A DNA stretch of 64,000 nt from Nematostella vectensis (GCF_932526225.1 NC_064044.1:6288747-6352746), one strand, 5' to 3'. Numbered from the stretch's first letter, positions 35,055 to 46,977 are shown. Notes: generated from the letters alone by a model not told the origin. Numbers and translations are program-made.

Positions 35055-38028
35055 ATGGGGTGTTGTCTGTCAAAACCTACAAGCGAAGATGAGGTGAGTA
35101 GCAACCAATAGAGTAACGGCAAGGGAGTCACGTGATTTCCGTCGCATTTCCCCGCTCCTTTTACTCGGAAAAACAAGTGCGTTAGGAGTTTTAATGGAAG
35201 AGCCAAAAAAAAAAATTAAGCAATGTTTTTCAAGCTTAAAACAAGGGACCATACAAGTGACAATAAGCAATAATTGGCCTGCGTTTCAGTTCAATAAATA
35301 CTTTTAGTCATTCTTTATGAAAAAATATGCTGCCTTCCTCGTGTGGACTTATGCATCTATTTGTGCACATGATACATCGTAATCGAATAACAATATTTGG
35401 TGTATCATATTCAGCGTTTTGATTACAGTCTCGACTTTGGGTCCTCTGTGAGAATTTGTTTAATTTGTGGAACTAAAACGCGATTTGATGCTTTTTTTAG
35501 GAATTTTCTTCACCCGATATCGTACAGCAAAAACAGTTAAAAAGGAATAAAAACGTGAACCGGAAAGACGACGGAGTGAAGAAAAGAAAAAAGCGCTTTG
35601 GGCTTGGAAGAAAACAGAAGGCTGATAATGAGGGTTTGTATTCTATTGTCATATATGCCTCACCCTCCCCTCCCCTACCCCGTGCAATAAACCTTCGCTC
35701 GTGCTCTCTAATCGAATCCCCCTGCCACTGACCTTGTAAAACCCGACCAGGTGGGGATTTTAACCTACATGGTGGATTTTTTTTTCTGCTTACCCTTTTA
35801 CCTGCTGGGTTTTCCAGACTCTCCCTGGCTTTCCCTTCCTTGGTCCAATATCAATCTGACCTGGTGGGAAATTTCTACCGAACAAAAAAAAAGATATCTT
35901 AAAGAATCTGACTTTCTAGACCGACTTACGGAAAATCTTCCGGGAAATTATTGCTCTCCAGAGTGGCGCCCTAAAGCGCCGTCGCAACAGAATTAGGAAT
36001 TCCAACATAACTTGAAATCTTGTTAAAGAAGGCTAACCACGTCGCTATTTTCTGCTCCCCCTCAATACCGAGTCACACAAATCATCCATTTCCATCGGTT
36101 TATTTAAGCGAGTAGCCAAGATATTTTCATTTTTCATTCAAATATCGTCATTAACGTATAAGACTTCATTCGTAGATTGTTATTTTGAAGTTTCCTCGCG
36201 AATAAACTGTTGTATTTTCAATTATAAACAATAACAAAGGAGCTGGTTGATCGACATTCTTTAAGCCAAACAAAAAGGTCACCTTTGGCCCAATAAACTA
36301 AATTGACTGAGACCTCAATCTCATTTCTCGTTTTTCTGTGCTGTTACAGATGACGTCGATGCTGCTCCACCGCCAGGCATTGGTGTCTCCTGTCCTAGCA
36401 GTGCTTTTGTGTGTGGCTCAGAACATGTACATTCACTCAGCACTCAATCACGTGACGTCGATAGACAGGAAGATTTCCAAGAACAGGAGCGAGAAAAGAG
36501 GGAAAACGGACACATCAAAGATGACCTCGCCTCGAGAAACCATCTTCAAGTTATTGTCATGGACGCTATTGAAAGGGCATATGAAGTCAGGCAAAATGAG
36601 CAAAAGGAAAAGGAGCGAGTTATGAAGGAGAAAAGGATGGAGTCCATTTTGAAGAACCAAGCGGAATTGGTCGTGTCTGGAGCCATTAGTAAGACATGTA
36701 GCATTTTGCAAAGTGAGCTTAAAGAGAAAGTGCGAATTATCAAGGAAAACAAGATGGATCTGATCACAAAAAATCAGTCAGAATTCATCGTGAATGATGC
36801 CATTAAAAAGGCATATGACATCTGGCATCACGAACAAAAGGAGCAGGAACGAGTTAAGAATGAGGAGAAGATGAACCTTATCCTAAAGAACCGAGCAGAA
36901 TTGATTGTCAAAGATGCCATTGAGAAGGCGTTCAAAACAGTGCAACGTCAGCGTAAAGAATTTGCGCGAAAGCTTGACCTGAAGTGGTTTGATATCACTT
37001 CAAAGATGAGAGATGATGTATCTGATGATTTGACAGATAAGATCGAGAAGGAAATGAGTCAGAAATGTGCTGAAGCCGTGATTTCCTCGACAGATACGTT
37101 TGCTCAGCAGACACAAGCCACCGTTGAATCAGACCTTTGCGCCTCCTCAGAACTGCTCCTACCTTTCTCAAGTCCTGCCAAAGAATCTGGCTTCAACCAA
37201 ATCAAGGTTAATGATTTCGACATGTCTGCCTTGACATATATTCCATATCCAACAGAACCAAATCTTTGCGTCTCTTCAGAAGTGTTTGTTTCCATCTCAA
37301 GCCTTGCCACAGATTCTGGCTTCAACCATATCATGGTTCCTGATGTCGACATGTCTGCCTTGACGCAAATCCCTAACTGTGTCCCAGAGCTTCCCTCGTG
37401 GAATGCAAGCCAGTTCGACATGTCTGGAGTTACGCATTATACCGGAATTCTGCTCAACTCTCCATCAATTGTTTCAAATGGAGGATTCTTCATCACCTTT
37501 GAAGGCCATCAATTCGACACCGATGCGATGGACTTCGAATACCACGAGGACCATTATGAAGTCGTGAATTATGACTTGGTGATCAATATACCGGGACAAG
37601 ACTCGGTCCTTGACACCACAAATTTTAGTGACTTCTTGGAAAAGGTACTGAGCTTCGCTGAGGCAGAAGGACGGGTTATCAGGAACAACGAATTTGCAGG
37701 CGTGAGCGACTGGAATTCCTTGCTAGATGATATCAACTCATCTACTCCTGAAACTCTTTCTGGAGTTTATCTGGAAAGTAATTTCTTCCAAAATGGCCAT
37801 GCTCTGGTGGGCTTCCAGAATACGATACCAGCGTCACAGGAATGCGGTTTTAATGACGATGGTGATATTCACTGGTTTGAGTTCCTGGAAGATAAGCAGG
37901 AGTTCGAGGAGCATGACCTGGCCATGAGCATGCCTGGACAGGAGTCCATTTTGTGTGAGGAAAACATGATGGTTCTCTTTGACAAACTTGCGCTCATCGA
38001 TAAAGAGGTTGTTGTCAGAGGAGAGTAA
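35055..38028 (+). CDS. Lipid-anchored repeat protein with AKAP-like helices, 3 exons, 616 aa
   Basis: I do not recognise an orthologue. Exons: 35055-35093, 35501-35633, 36350-38028; phases fit and the stop is TAA. The start is in CCACCATGG. The N terminus MGCCLSKPTSEDE has Gly2, Cys3 and Cys4, a classic N-myristoylation plus palmitoylation signal, followed by a Lys/Arg-rich exon 2 (RKKRFGLGRKQK) suited to binding acidic membrane lipids. Residues about 120-260 hold four 39-residue repeats with cores VIVMDAIERA, LVVSGAISKT, FIVNDAIKKA and LIVKDAIEKA, separated by charged helix (QKEKERVMKEKRM). Cores 1, 3 and 4 fit the amphipathic pattern of PKA RII-binding helices as I remember it; core 2 departs at its last position. 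About residues 300-390 carry two 44-residue repeats ending DMSALT.IP, and the C terminus two PGQDS/PGQES repeats. I infer a plasma-membrane PKA anchor; this is unproven. Confidence 0.8.
36024..36262 (+). repeat. Dispersed repeat family B, copy 1, in intron 2 of the lipid-anchored gene
   Basis: It aligns with 57332-57565 (same strand) and with 50053-50300 (opposite strand). Shared blocks include AAGAAGGCTAA, CATCGG, ATTTTGAA and AAACAATAACAAAG. It starts TTAAAGAA and ends TTCTTTAA, which suggests a short element with TTAA-type ends. It is non-coding. Confidence 0.7.
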
Positions 38029-38820
38029 AGACTTATTTATTATGCAACCTGGACACAAAATTTCTATAAAAAAGGACCATATCGTCTTCTTCAACCTTTA
38101 CCTTGGAAGCGTCTGAAAAACTAGAGACGTTATTCCTTGTGCAAAATGAAAAAAAGGCGTTTCCCCCTTCCTTTTGGTCATACCTATCATCAAGGCAATG
38201 AGATATCCTGATAAGCGGAAGATAATTTCCAGGTGGGTGCAATCATCATATGTATACAGCGACGGCGTTTCTAGACGACAGACGACATCGGAAAGCTCAC
38301 ATGTTTTTTTATTTTTTTATTTTTGCCATACTTGATGTTAAAAGTAAAGACGTATTTACTTAACACACGGACTAAAAAGATCTGCAACCGTAGTTATTTG
38401 TCGTCCAGAAACGCCTACCAGAGCAGAGCAGACCGGAAACCTATAAATGTAGTGGTCATAATGATATACACAGTAAGAGTTTGTCTTGACTGCACTCCAG
38501 CGAGTACTGTATCGTTTGAAGTTGTTCTTAACTAGAATGCAAGCGAAACCCATGAAGCGATAGTTGAAGTTTCCTTGCTCCTGTGGGTTCGGATCAATTT
38601 AAATCATGAACTACTTTTTACGCATGTGTCTGCTTTACCTACGTATGTTGAAGATTCGCTCGTTTGCTTTTGTGCTTTCTTGCGTCTTACAGCGCGAAAA
38701 CCCAATAATTGGCATTTTTAAAATACAGGTATTTTTGAGGCTTCAACCAATCACCTTCTCATTGCCGTTGCTCTTATTGAAGACTCAAAACTATGCTAAT
38801 GCACAGAAGGAAACATACTC

Positions 38821-38826
38821 AATAAA
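38821..38826 (+). terminator. Likely polyadenylation signal of the lipid-anchored gene
   Basis: AATAAA, about 790 bp after the TAA stop. Confidence 0.4.
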
Positions 38827-39375
38827 AATTTCAATACTTTTGGCTACCGCACTGTAAGCGAAAACACCAATTATTTTCAATTATTTTCATAATTGTAGCA
38901 GCTGATTATTATTTTGTTACTAATAAGTGGGAGCTGCCTAACTTCACGCACACACAAGCAATATTCCCAATATACCACTCAAACAGCTCTTTATAATCTC
39001 CCTGGTATTTCTAAACAGATGTTGGTGGCATGGTTCCCATTGCGCGTCCTGTGTGTCTCGCGAACACAGTACAGACGACTCGCTATTCTCCCCTATCCAT
39101 ATTACCAGTCCACCGAGATCAATCGCGTGTTTGTGGCCTCTTTTCAGGGTGGCTTGAGGCGAGTCTATGCGAGTGAGATCGTGATGCCGCGAAAATTGAT
39201 TCTCTCTTCGCATGTCCCGCGCTGGTACACAGTTTACCAAGTCCAAGAAAATATATCTCTGATGACTCAAGATTTCCTTAATTTTTGAATAAAAAGAGAC
39301 CCAGTAAAACCCCGAGTTGGTGTCATATCTTTTATGATATTAGGCAACCATCCACCCACCGTCATATATCCACCA

Positions 39376-39855
39376 CTACCATCAGCATCATCAATATAAC
39401 CACAATAAATGCCCCCATCATCATCATCATAATCACCACCACAATCAATACGACTATCATCATTAACATAATTACCAACACCATCATCATCCATCATCAT
39501 CATCAGCACCACCATCATCATCATCACCATTATCATCTTCATAGCCACCATCAAAACCACCACCATCAACACCATCATCATCAGCACCACCATCTTCAGC
39601 ACCACAATCATCATCAGCACCACAATCATCATCATCACCATTATCATCATCATAGCCACCATCAAAACCACCATCATCATCACCACCACCACCATCAACA
39701 CCATCATCATCAGTACCACCATCATCACCATCTTCATCATTATGAACCTCATATGATCATCATCGCCATCATCACCACCACCATCAGCACCACAATCATC
39801 ACCATTATCATCATCATAGCCACCATAAAAACCACCATCATCATCATCAGAGGCG
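39376..39855 (+). repeat. CAT/CAC/CAG trinucleotide microsatellite, about 480 bp
   Basis: Compound imperfect (CAT)n, (CAC)n and CAG blocks with interruptions such as CATAGCCACCATCAAAACC, which itself recurs. Long spurious His-rich and Met/Val-rich ORFs run through both strands. Confidence 0.95.
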
Positions 39856-40257
39856 TACGCAGACTATAGGCCTGTAGTCACTGGACTGCAAAAAAGTTTG
39901 GCGATCTTATTTACATAACGAGGGGAAAAAACAAATGTTTACTCATTTATTTTTATGTACGCGTTTTATTTATATGATGAGGTTAAAAAATTATAATTTT
40001 CTTGATCATGGTAGTCTACAGATGATTTCCAAACATATTGTTATGTCGTTCAGTGCCACGCGACGACTGAAGTCCTATTTAAGATCGAGGATGACGGAGG
40101 ATAGTGTAATATTCTCAAAATTCTGACGCATTGACGCCAATTTCAAACCCAAAAGCAGGAGCTATGAAATCTTCACGGGATGCGGGATGAGGAGCCACGC
40201 CCTCATTCAGCTTCTAAATGCTTTGCCTGCAACTTGGTAAAATCCTGCGCAAGCCCC

Positions 40258-40340
40258 TGATCATCACCACCACCATCACCACCACCAGCATCATCATTAT
40301 CATCGCCATTTTCATCATCATAGCCACCATCAAAACCACC
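40258..40340 (+). repeat. Second CAT/CAC microsatellite
   Basis: Same composition as 39376-39855 and ends with the same CATAGCCACCATCAAAACC block, so it is probably a displaced part of the same array. Confidence 0.85.
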
Positions 40341-40456
40341 AGAGCTTTCTTCCTCTTTGTTTTAACCAGCTCACTTATCCGTGTCGCGTCTCTGTTCTTT
40401 CTTTTTGTCCGCAGGAAAAGCCTCTGCCGACAGCCGCTATCGAATCCTGTTGAGCA
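40340..40456 (+). repeat. Inverted repeat pair, left arm
   Basis: CAGAGCTTTCTTCCT, then TGTCCGCAGGA, CTCTGCCGACAGC and GCTATCGAATCC match the reverse complement of 45347-45432 in the same order. The two arms lie 4.9 kb apart in opposite orientation. No target duplication is seen, so they may be two copies of a dispersed repeat rather than ends of one element. Confidence 0.6.
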
Positions 40457-41539
40457 TGCGCGAAAGGGAATTCTTGTCACGCGACGCTGTATTGTGAAAT
40501 TTCCCGCCGCAGCCACTCTGAACACTGTCACTTAAAAGCGCTCACGCTTGAGCTAAGTAGGAGATTCGTAGCTAATAGCAAACAAGACCATAAGACCGAT
40601 ACTCCAGCAGAGTTTTGAAATGCTACGAACGAAGCCAGGACAAGCACTGACAGCACTCGGTTCAATTAGAGACATATGTCGATCAAGAGCTTCGAACCCG
40701 AGATCTCCTGAAAAGTAGACGGGGGTGATCGTCACATCTTTTAAGGTATAAAATTTTTATAAAGTTTTTTTTTCCGATTGTCCTTTTATATTTCTCATGC
40801 TAACGGTCGCCCGAAACGTATCACAATAAACCACAAGTTGGTTAACACTTCCTTCTTTGTTGTCGATAACAATACAAGGTGTCCATCACCTTTTGCCAAT
40901 TAAAACGTAAGAGAGATGTGCTTGATGGCGATGTCTCAAGGACCGCAATAAAATTCAAGAACTAAAATGTCTTTCTTTTATACTGCTATCTCTTAGGGTT
41001 AAAATTAGGGGAAAGAATTGCTGTTGACTACACCAAAAGTGCCTTCCCTTAGGGTAAAAATAGATTTTGCCGACGATCACCCTGTATGTTTTTGTAGTCA
41101 GAGAAATGAAATGAAATGAAATGAAATGTAATAGAGCGTAAGACAACTCCTTTTGAATAGTTTAACAATTCATTCCTAGCGGAGCTCCATAGGTATAGAA
41201 ATATGGTATAACTATGCGACTTGGTTTTTGTGGTCATCGCTCGGGTACCCTGTGGTGTCACAATCCAGTAAATCGTGCAACTCCCAGGCCCCACTCGGCC
41301 CAACTAGAAAGGAGTCATCGTCAAGTGACACGTCAATCACGATGACGTCATGAGGATGTTAACTCAATCACCAAACTGGACATAACCGGTTTATAACCAG
41401 TCTAACTGGAAATAACATTTTTTACCACCGCCCCCAAACTTCCGTACTTATGCTTTAAAGTTCTTTTATGAACAACGCAAACCCGCAAAGCGAAACAAGA
41501 AATTGAATATCGAGAAGTTTTTTTATTTCCACGGTGACC

Positions 41540-42231
41540 ATGGATGACCTTTCACGTGGTGATAAAAGAGGTAAGTGCACAACTATTACAGTTTTATGTT
41601 TACATCCAGTAGGTATTATGTTAAAAAAAAAACGGTTTTGAACTGAGTGCCTTTTTAAGTATATGTTAGAAAGATTTTTCACGGATTTATAATCAAACGA
41701 TACTAGCATTTTATTTTTAAGAATAAAATACTTCTATTGTACAGAGAAGAATGTGTGTGTACAATGGTTTTGTTAAAACTCGCGCCCAAAAACAAGATAA
41801 CGGTAGTCTTGCGCGCGCTTGTGTTTACTTTTTAGGTATATTTTATACCATTGGGCCAATTTTCATATCATGTCATCTCGTTTTGATCTATAATAGTTGA
41901 AGAAGAACCAAGAAGAGGGGAGGAGCGAAATAATGAGGAGGAGAGGTCACGCAGGCCACGAGTGTTGACAGAAGGACAAAGAGCTCGGAAGAGAGCGCGT
42001 GACCTTGTACTCACCGAGGAGCAAAGAGTGCGAAAAAGACAGACGAGCTCCGAGAACAGGTTAAGTGGTAAGCAAAGAGTCCGGGAAGGGCAAAAGGACT
42101 CGGAGTACGAACTAGATGACGAGCAGAGAGCTCGTAAAGAGGCAGAGAAACTTAGAAACACTCAACGCCCAGCGTGCAATGATGGCAGAAGACAGCTTGT
42201 TTGCTCAAAGGCAAAGAGAAAGGGCTCGTGA
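41540..42231 (+). pseudogene. Arg/Glu-rich repeat protein gene, probably frameshifted
   Basis: The start is in GTGACCATGG. Exon 41540-41570 joins 41897-42231 in phase to give 121 codons: MDDLSRGDKRVEEEPRRGEE, then repeated motifs LTEGQRARKRA, LTEEQRVRKRQ, LSGKQRVREGQ, DDEQRARKEAE, a roughly 15-residue basic repeat, then stop. From about 42160 the same style (QRQRERARERQRASRLRRKH) continues in the +1 frame (42116-42299) up to a good donor GGTGAGT. I read this as an indel that broke a longer basic repeat protein. A possible further exon begins at 43696 (AKNNNK-like). The function is unknown; basic repeats of this kind occur in several transposon-associated cnidarian proteins, but I cannot place it. 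Confidence 0.5.
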
Positions 42232-42461
42232 GCGACAGAGGGCGTCTAGACTCAGGAGAAAACATCAGAGGCAGCCCTCCACTACTACCGCTTTTGTTGG
42301 TGAGTTTTCTTTGAGTAAAATAATGTCTATATTGTATCGATATTCTTTTGTTAGTTATTGTATAGATATTCTCATTTGTTTTCTTTCTTCTTCTTAGACT
42401 AAGGTTATCATTTTCTATTGAGAGTAAGAGGAAATACCTCAAATAAAGCAAACTAGAATCA

Positions 42462-42600
42462 GTAATGCAGAATTAGTTTATTTGTCATTTAGTTTATTTA
42501 TCAAGCTAAGTGTGCCAGATGTGGCATACTTAGCTTGGTTGTGTAAAATGCATAATAAGCCCAATTCTGTTGAGTTAAATTCTCGTTCTGCATTATAATT
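42462..42600. repeat. Hairpin-forming sequence
   Basis: AAGCTAAGTGTGCCA and TGGCATACTTAGCTT face each other (42504-42536) around a 4-nt loop. Outer TAATGCAGAATTA and TTCTGCATTAT also pair. It may be a small MITE. Confidence 0.4.
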
Positions 42601-43690
42601 GTGTGTAAACTTCGTGTACAGTTATCAAAAGGCCTATCTGAAAGAGAAATATTATAGACGTGTTTGTTTTTGTCAACTCAAATATTTCAAAATATAATAG
42701 TTGTCTTATTTCTTGTCACCTCAAATATTGCATAAATATCATAGTTGGGTTTAGTTTTGGCACCCAAAATATAATGCATAATTATTGTAGTTTTTGTTGC
42801 ATAAAATAATGCATAATTATGATAGTTGTGTTTTTGTTACCTCAGATGTTTCATAAATATTATAGTTGTGTTTTAGTTTAATCCCGTATACATATATACA
42901 TATTGGAGGTGGTGATCTGTCATATTTCTAAAGTTTCAAAGTTTTGATGTTACCCCTTTTATAGTTAAAATATCAATTTTGCACAACAATTTTCAATGAA
43001 AGATACTGTACATGACAGGTGTACTATTTTGAAATCCAGGAGTACAAGCATAAAGTCCTATTAGCAGACTCTGCCATAGCAGACTATATAATTTGCAGAT
43101 ACTAGGTGAATGTGTAGATGCTACATACACTAATTGTAAACACACTGTAGGTTAGATTCTAAACTGTTTTACATTTGACTCATTGCTGATTATAAACATG
43201 GAGAAAGATATTCTAACACAAACTAAGTTTGTATTTTTGAAATCCTTCTTTACTTTGCATACAACATAAGAGCTTTTTTCTTAGGGGCACCAGGTAGGTT
43301 TTAATTCTTTTTTTCACACTTAATGAGGTAAGTGTAAAAAAACACTGATAAATTATTTAAAAAGTAAGCTGTATATCAATATTTTGGTGTAAATGAACCC
43401 AATTCACTTTGATACTATGAAAGAAATATGGCTAAATGATTCTAGTCAGGTCTTATTTATCTGACACATTTATGCTTTTTTCCCCTCAGTTGTCAAAGAT
43501 GTTTTGCAAGGTTGTTGTGTGTCAATTACAGCATAAAATAAAAAAAAATCGCATATTTAATTTATTGATACGTTACCCATGAACCTATGCCGGTATGATA
43601 CATAGATTCTAGATGGTGTTTATTGGTGTATTTTAGGTGAGCCCTAACGTTTGGAAAATATATAATTTGATACTTCTTTCATCCTTTTTT
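42601..43690. other. AT-rich stretch, nothing recognised
   Basis: Contains several degenerate repeats of the type ATAATGCATAATTAT...GTTGTGTTTTTGTTACCTCA (42650-42870). No gene or RNA is seen. Confidence 0.4.
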
Positions 43691-43756
43691 TATAGAGAAG
43701 AACAACAACAAGATAAAAACAGGTGATGCAGCTGTAGGTGGCAGCAGTGATGGGAC

Positions 43757-43860
43757 CAAGCAGTTTGTCTTCCACATATATTGATTTCCATATTTAGGGA
43801 AGTGCTTTTGGTGCCTCCTCTAAATATGGAAATTAATTGTTACATGGTAGACAAACTGTT
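43757..43860. repeat. Imperfect hairpin, about 100 bp
   Basis: AGTTTGTCT with ATTTCCATATTTAG on the left pairs with CTAAATATGGAAAT and AGACAAACT on the right, around a loop TGCTTTTGGTGC. It is a fold-back repeat. Confidence 0.65.
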
Positions 43861-43892
43861 GTCTCTTTATTAATACATGTTTTAACATTTAT

Positions 43893-44107
43893 TATTTTAT
43901 ATAATACACCTATTTCAAATAAGGTTGCAATACCAATGTCACAAACTGCAGTGCTTCAAAGATATCAAATGAGCCAACAAATAAGCATAGATCAAAGCCT
44001 ACCCATGTTTCTTTTTGTGTGTCTTTTGAATGAACCAATCAGTGTTACCACACATTGATCCTCCAATGCAATACCTTGTTTGAAATAGGTGTATAATATA
44101 TATTTTA
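43893..44107. mobile_element. Fold-back element with ~45-bp arms
   Basis: ATAATACACCTATTTCAAAT on the left and its near reverse complement TTTGAAATAGGTGTATAATA on the right bound about 215 bp. It lies directly next to the hairpin at 43757-43860. Non-coding; probable MITE. Confidence 0.6.
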
Positions 44108-44159
44108 AAAATATCCTAACCCGTTATATTTTATTATTCTTGATCTAAATAACCAATAG

Positions 44160-44490
44160 GTTCTTATGACCATACAATATTTTATTAGGTTGTGCATGAT
44201 TTTTTATCGCCAAATTATCAATGATAAGACACAAGCATAATTTTATACATGAATACTTTTTGAATGAACCATTTTATTTTTTTATGTCATTGCAATATTT
44301 ATATTGTAGTGTGCACAATTTTTCATAGCCAAATTATAAAGGATAGGACACAAGCCTAACTTTAGAAATGAATAATTTAGAATGAACCATTTTAATTTCC
44401 TGTGTCAATACAATATTATTTCTATTATGGCTTGCACAATTTTTCACAACCAAATTATATGTGATAAGACACCAGCCTAAATAAATGCTT
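44160..44490 (+). repeat. Diverged ~118-bp direct repeat, three copies
   Basis: Blocks recur in order three times: CAATATT.., TGCACAATTTTTCA, CCAAATTAT, GATAAGACACAAGC, TGAATGAACCATTTTA. The copies differ at many positions, so the triplication is old. Confidence 0.7.
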
Positions 44491-45346
44491 TTAAATTAAA
44501 AGCCATGATTTTTAATAATTCAGAATAACACCTTTTTTAACATCATGCATTTTTCCTACTTACGTGTATACACCATTTTCCTACTAAAAGCAATCCCATA
44601 CTGCTGGATTTCAGCTTTGACTTTTTCATGTCAAATAATGGTACATAATTTGTACAATGATAATAAAAACATTCTCTAAAAGGCACCCATTTGGTAATAA
44701 AAGTATTTATTGTCATTCTCATGCTCAATTCAATTCATTCATCCATCATAATCCTGGGTAGTCTTCCTGGGGGAGTGGAGGGAGGTAAATATATCAGTTG
44801 TTATTGAATACAAAAATTAATTAATTTGATACCCCTAAAGGATAGCAGTATCAGAATAACCATTAAACACCCCCTGAGGGATAGTAGTTGGGTGAAGTTT
44901 ATACCCTAAAAGATGATTATCTACACCCCATCTACTTTTTTGGAGAGTCAAACCCCAGGGGGTGGGGGTCATGGCAGAAATTAGTAATGTACCCAAGACA
45001 CCAGGATTTACTTGGAAATGGATATAAAATAAAACTACTCCAAAGCTAGTTTGCATCCCCTATATCTTTAAATTTGCTACAAGTATTGCTAAAAAAAAGT
45101 GCATCCACGCAGGCTCCGCTTTTAGGCAGTGCCTAAATCTATATATTAATTTATTTATTATGTTTCGTGTTAGTTGGGAGCATTATCTTCAAAAGTTCTG
45201 GAGATCTGATCGCTTGAGTGTTTAAAAAAAAAGCATTACAGGACGTGTGAATCAATCCCTAAAAGCTGTCAGATCTCTGATAAAAACAATCGGTTATACC
45301 ATGTGACTACCTCCAAAAACTTGACGGGGACTAATGCACATGCTCA

Positions 45347-45432
45347 ACGGGATTCGATAGCCGCTGTCGGCAGAGATTTCTCCTGCGGACACAAGATGTA
45401 AACTGATAGAAACAAACAGGAAGAAAGCTCTG
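45347..45432 (-). repeat. Inverted repeat pair, right arm
   Basis: Reverse-complement partner of 40340-40456 (GATTCGATAGCCGCTGTCGG, CAGAGA, TCCTGCGGACA, GGAAGAAAGCTCTG). Confidence 0.6.
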
Positions 45433-45439
45433 CTAGCAG

Positions 45440-46940
45440 GGTAAAATAGTGTTGTTCGACCGTTAGACTGCGAGGCCTGGTGATCTTAACGTCTTGTCTT
45501 GCTCCATGAAACGCTTTTTAAGGTAGATGAGACGTTGCGCAGCCCAAACGGCTAAACCGATTGGCGAATGGATCTAGGTACAAGGGGGCCAGTCAGAAAA
45601 ACCCTTCCCCCCCTTCCCCGGTTACGGTAAGTACGTGACGTCACTGCGAATTTACAGAATGTTTACGCGAGCGATTTAGATGAAGTGCGATAGAATAGCC
45701 TTAAAAAATGAAGCTGGTGTCGCGAAACAAACGTTGCTAGATAAATTTGCAAGTAAACAGGCCTATCACTATTCTAATGCCAAATTTGAATCAAACAAAA
45801 TGCCAAAATAGCCAAATGTTTGTATTGTACAGTGCTTCTTGTGTTAAAATTTGTTATATTTTCTAAGCTTTTTGAATGAAAACAAATATGGACGAGTTTT
45901 TTTAGATTGTTTCTCTACACTATTTGTAAGATTTAATAATCATCTACTTTTATAATCTTTCTAAAATAATTGCCCATAAAACGACAGTTCACGGAAATGG
46001 AAACCAATAGAGTGAAGTAAACTGTAATAATTTTGAATGGGCTTTTCATTTTCTTTATGAGTCCAATCATCTTACTTCAATTAATGCAATCAACAAATAC
46101 AAGTCGTGTGGTTACGTAACCAAGTTTTATTTATCTTAACCATAGGGAAATATATGGATATAAAGAAAAATACAGTAAAAGATTATGTATACCTTTCGTC
46201 TTTTTAAGAGATTGTTTCGGTTTTTAGCAGGCTCGGATAAGCCTTCTCATGTGGGATATAAAAATATTATTTTCATAAGCAAACCTTACTTTGACTCAGC
46301 AGGGTGGAGAAAAACGACTAGGTCGAGCTGTTTCATAACTACCTTCCAATCGATGATGATTTTTAGAGGGGATTGGTCTAAGATCTGATGGGGCTGCCCC
46401 AAAAGTATAGTGACAACCTTCTTAAGAATTCCCGAAAAACTTACGATGTAAGACGAGGAAACCATGTATTTAGGACTAAAAGAAAACTCGTACACCTTTT
46501 TAGCAACACTTTCATCTCGACAAAATAGAAATGCGCGTCTTGCGCTATTTGCACGGTAGAGTCAAATAACATTAACTTTAGACACCATGGGTGGGGTAAA
46601 TTGATAAAGGCATTTTAAGCTGAAATATACACCGTCTGAGAGAAGCTTAAAAGCCTTACCCTGGCTGGCGGTGCATACCTTTTTGCCAATTATACGAGTG
46701 TACCACTTCCCCGGAGATCAGACGGGTCAGGGGTTGATGCACTTGCCACCATCAGTAAATGGACGGAGGTGTTACACGTTAGTGGAATTGTCGAATTGTT
46801 TCCATAAGCGTATACATGCGAGTGTATGTAGCGGAGGGCTGAATACCTTTTTTGCGGTCGATGTACACGAGTCTGCCCTGAAGAAGTCTTAATTTAAGAC
46901 GAAAATTTGGCAGAGTCCAAACCAGTTTTTGGTGCACGAT
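45440..46940. other. Intergenic stretch, no supported gene
   Basis: ORFs at 46185-46388 and 46671-46892 lack splice or family support. TGACGTCAC at 45639 resembles a CRE. Otherwise nothing clear. Confidence 0.4.
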
Positions 46941-46941
46941 A

Positions 46942-46977
46942 TTTATTAATGTCATACTAGAAGTATCGATTTTTATT
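46942..46977 (-). terminator. Possible polyadenylation signals for the 47.2-47.9 kb gene
   Basis: TTTATT (minus-strand AATAAA) at 46942-46947 and 46972-46977, 220-250 bp beyond the stop at 47196. Confidence 0.35.

Larger units (their letters stand above)
38030..41539. other. Intergenic region with no recognised gene
   Basis: It holds the 3' UTR of the upstream gene, two CAT/CAC microsatellites and part of an inverted repeat pair. ORFs at 38914-39288 and 38944-39270 (opposite strands) have no family resemblance that I can see. Confidence 0.5.

Noticed and set aside
38914-39288. 124-codon plus-strand ORF and overlapping 108-codon minus-strand ORF
   Set aside because: No start context, splice context or family; the two strands overlap, as expected of chance ORFs in low-complexity intergenic DNA.
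39267-39869. Histidine-rich 194-codon ORF and Met/Val-rich 161-codon ORF
   Set aside because: They are translations of a CAT/CAC microsatellite on the two strands.
46671-46892. 73-codon ORF ending VDVHESALKKS
   Set aside because: It has a protein-like end but no recognisable family and no splice context; it may be a fragment of a degraded mobile element.
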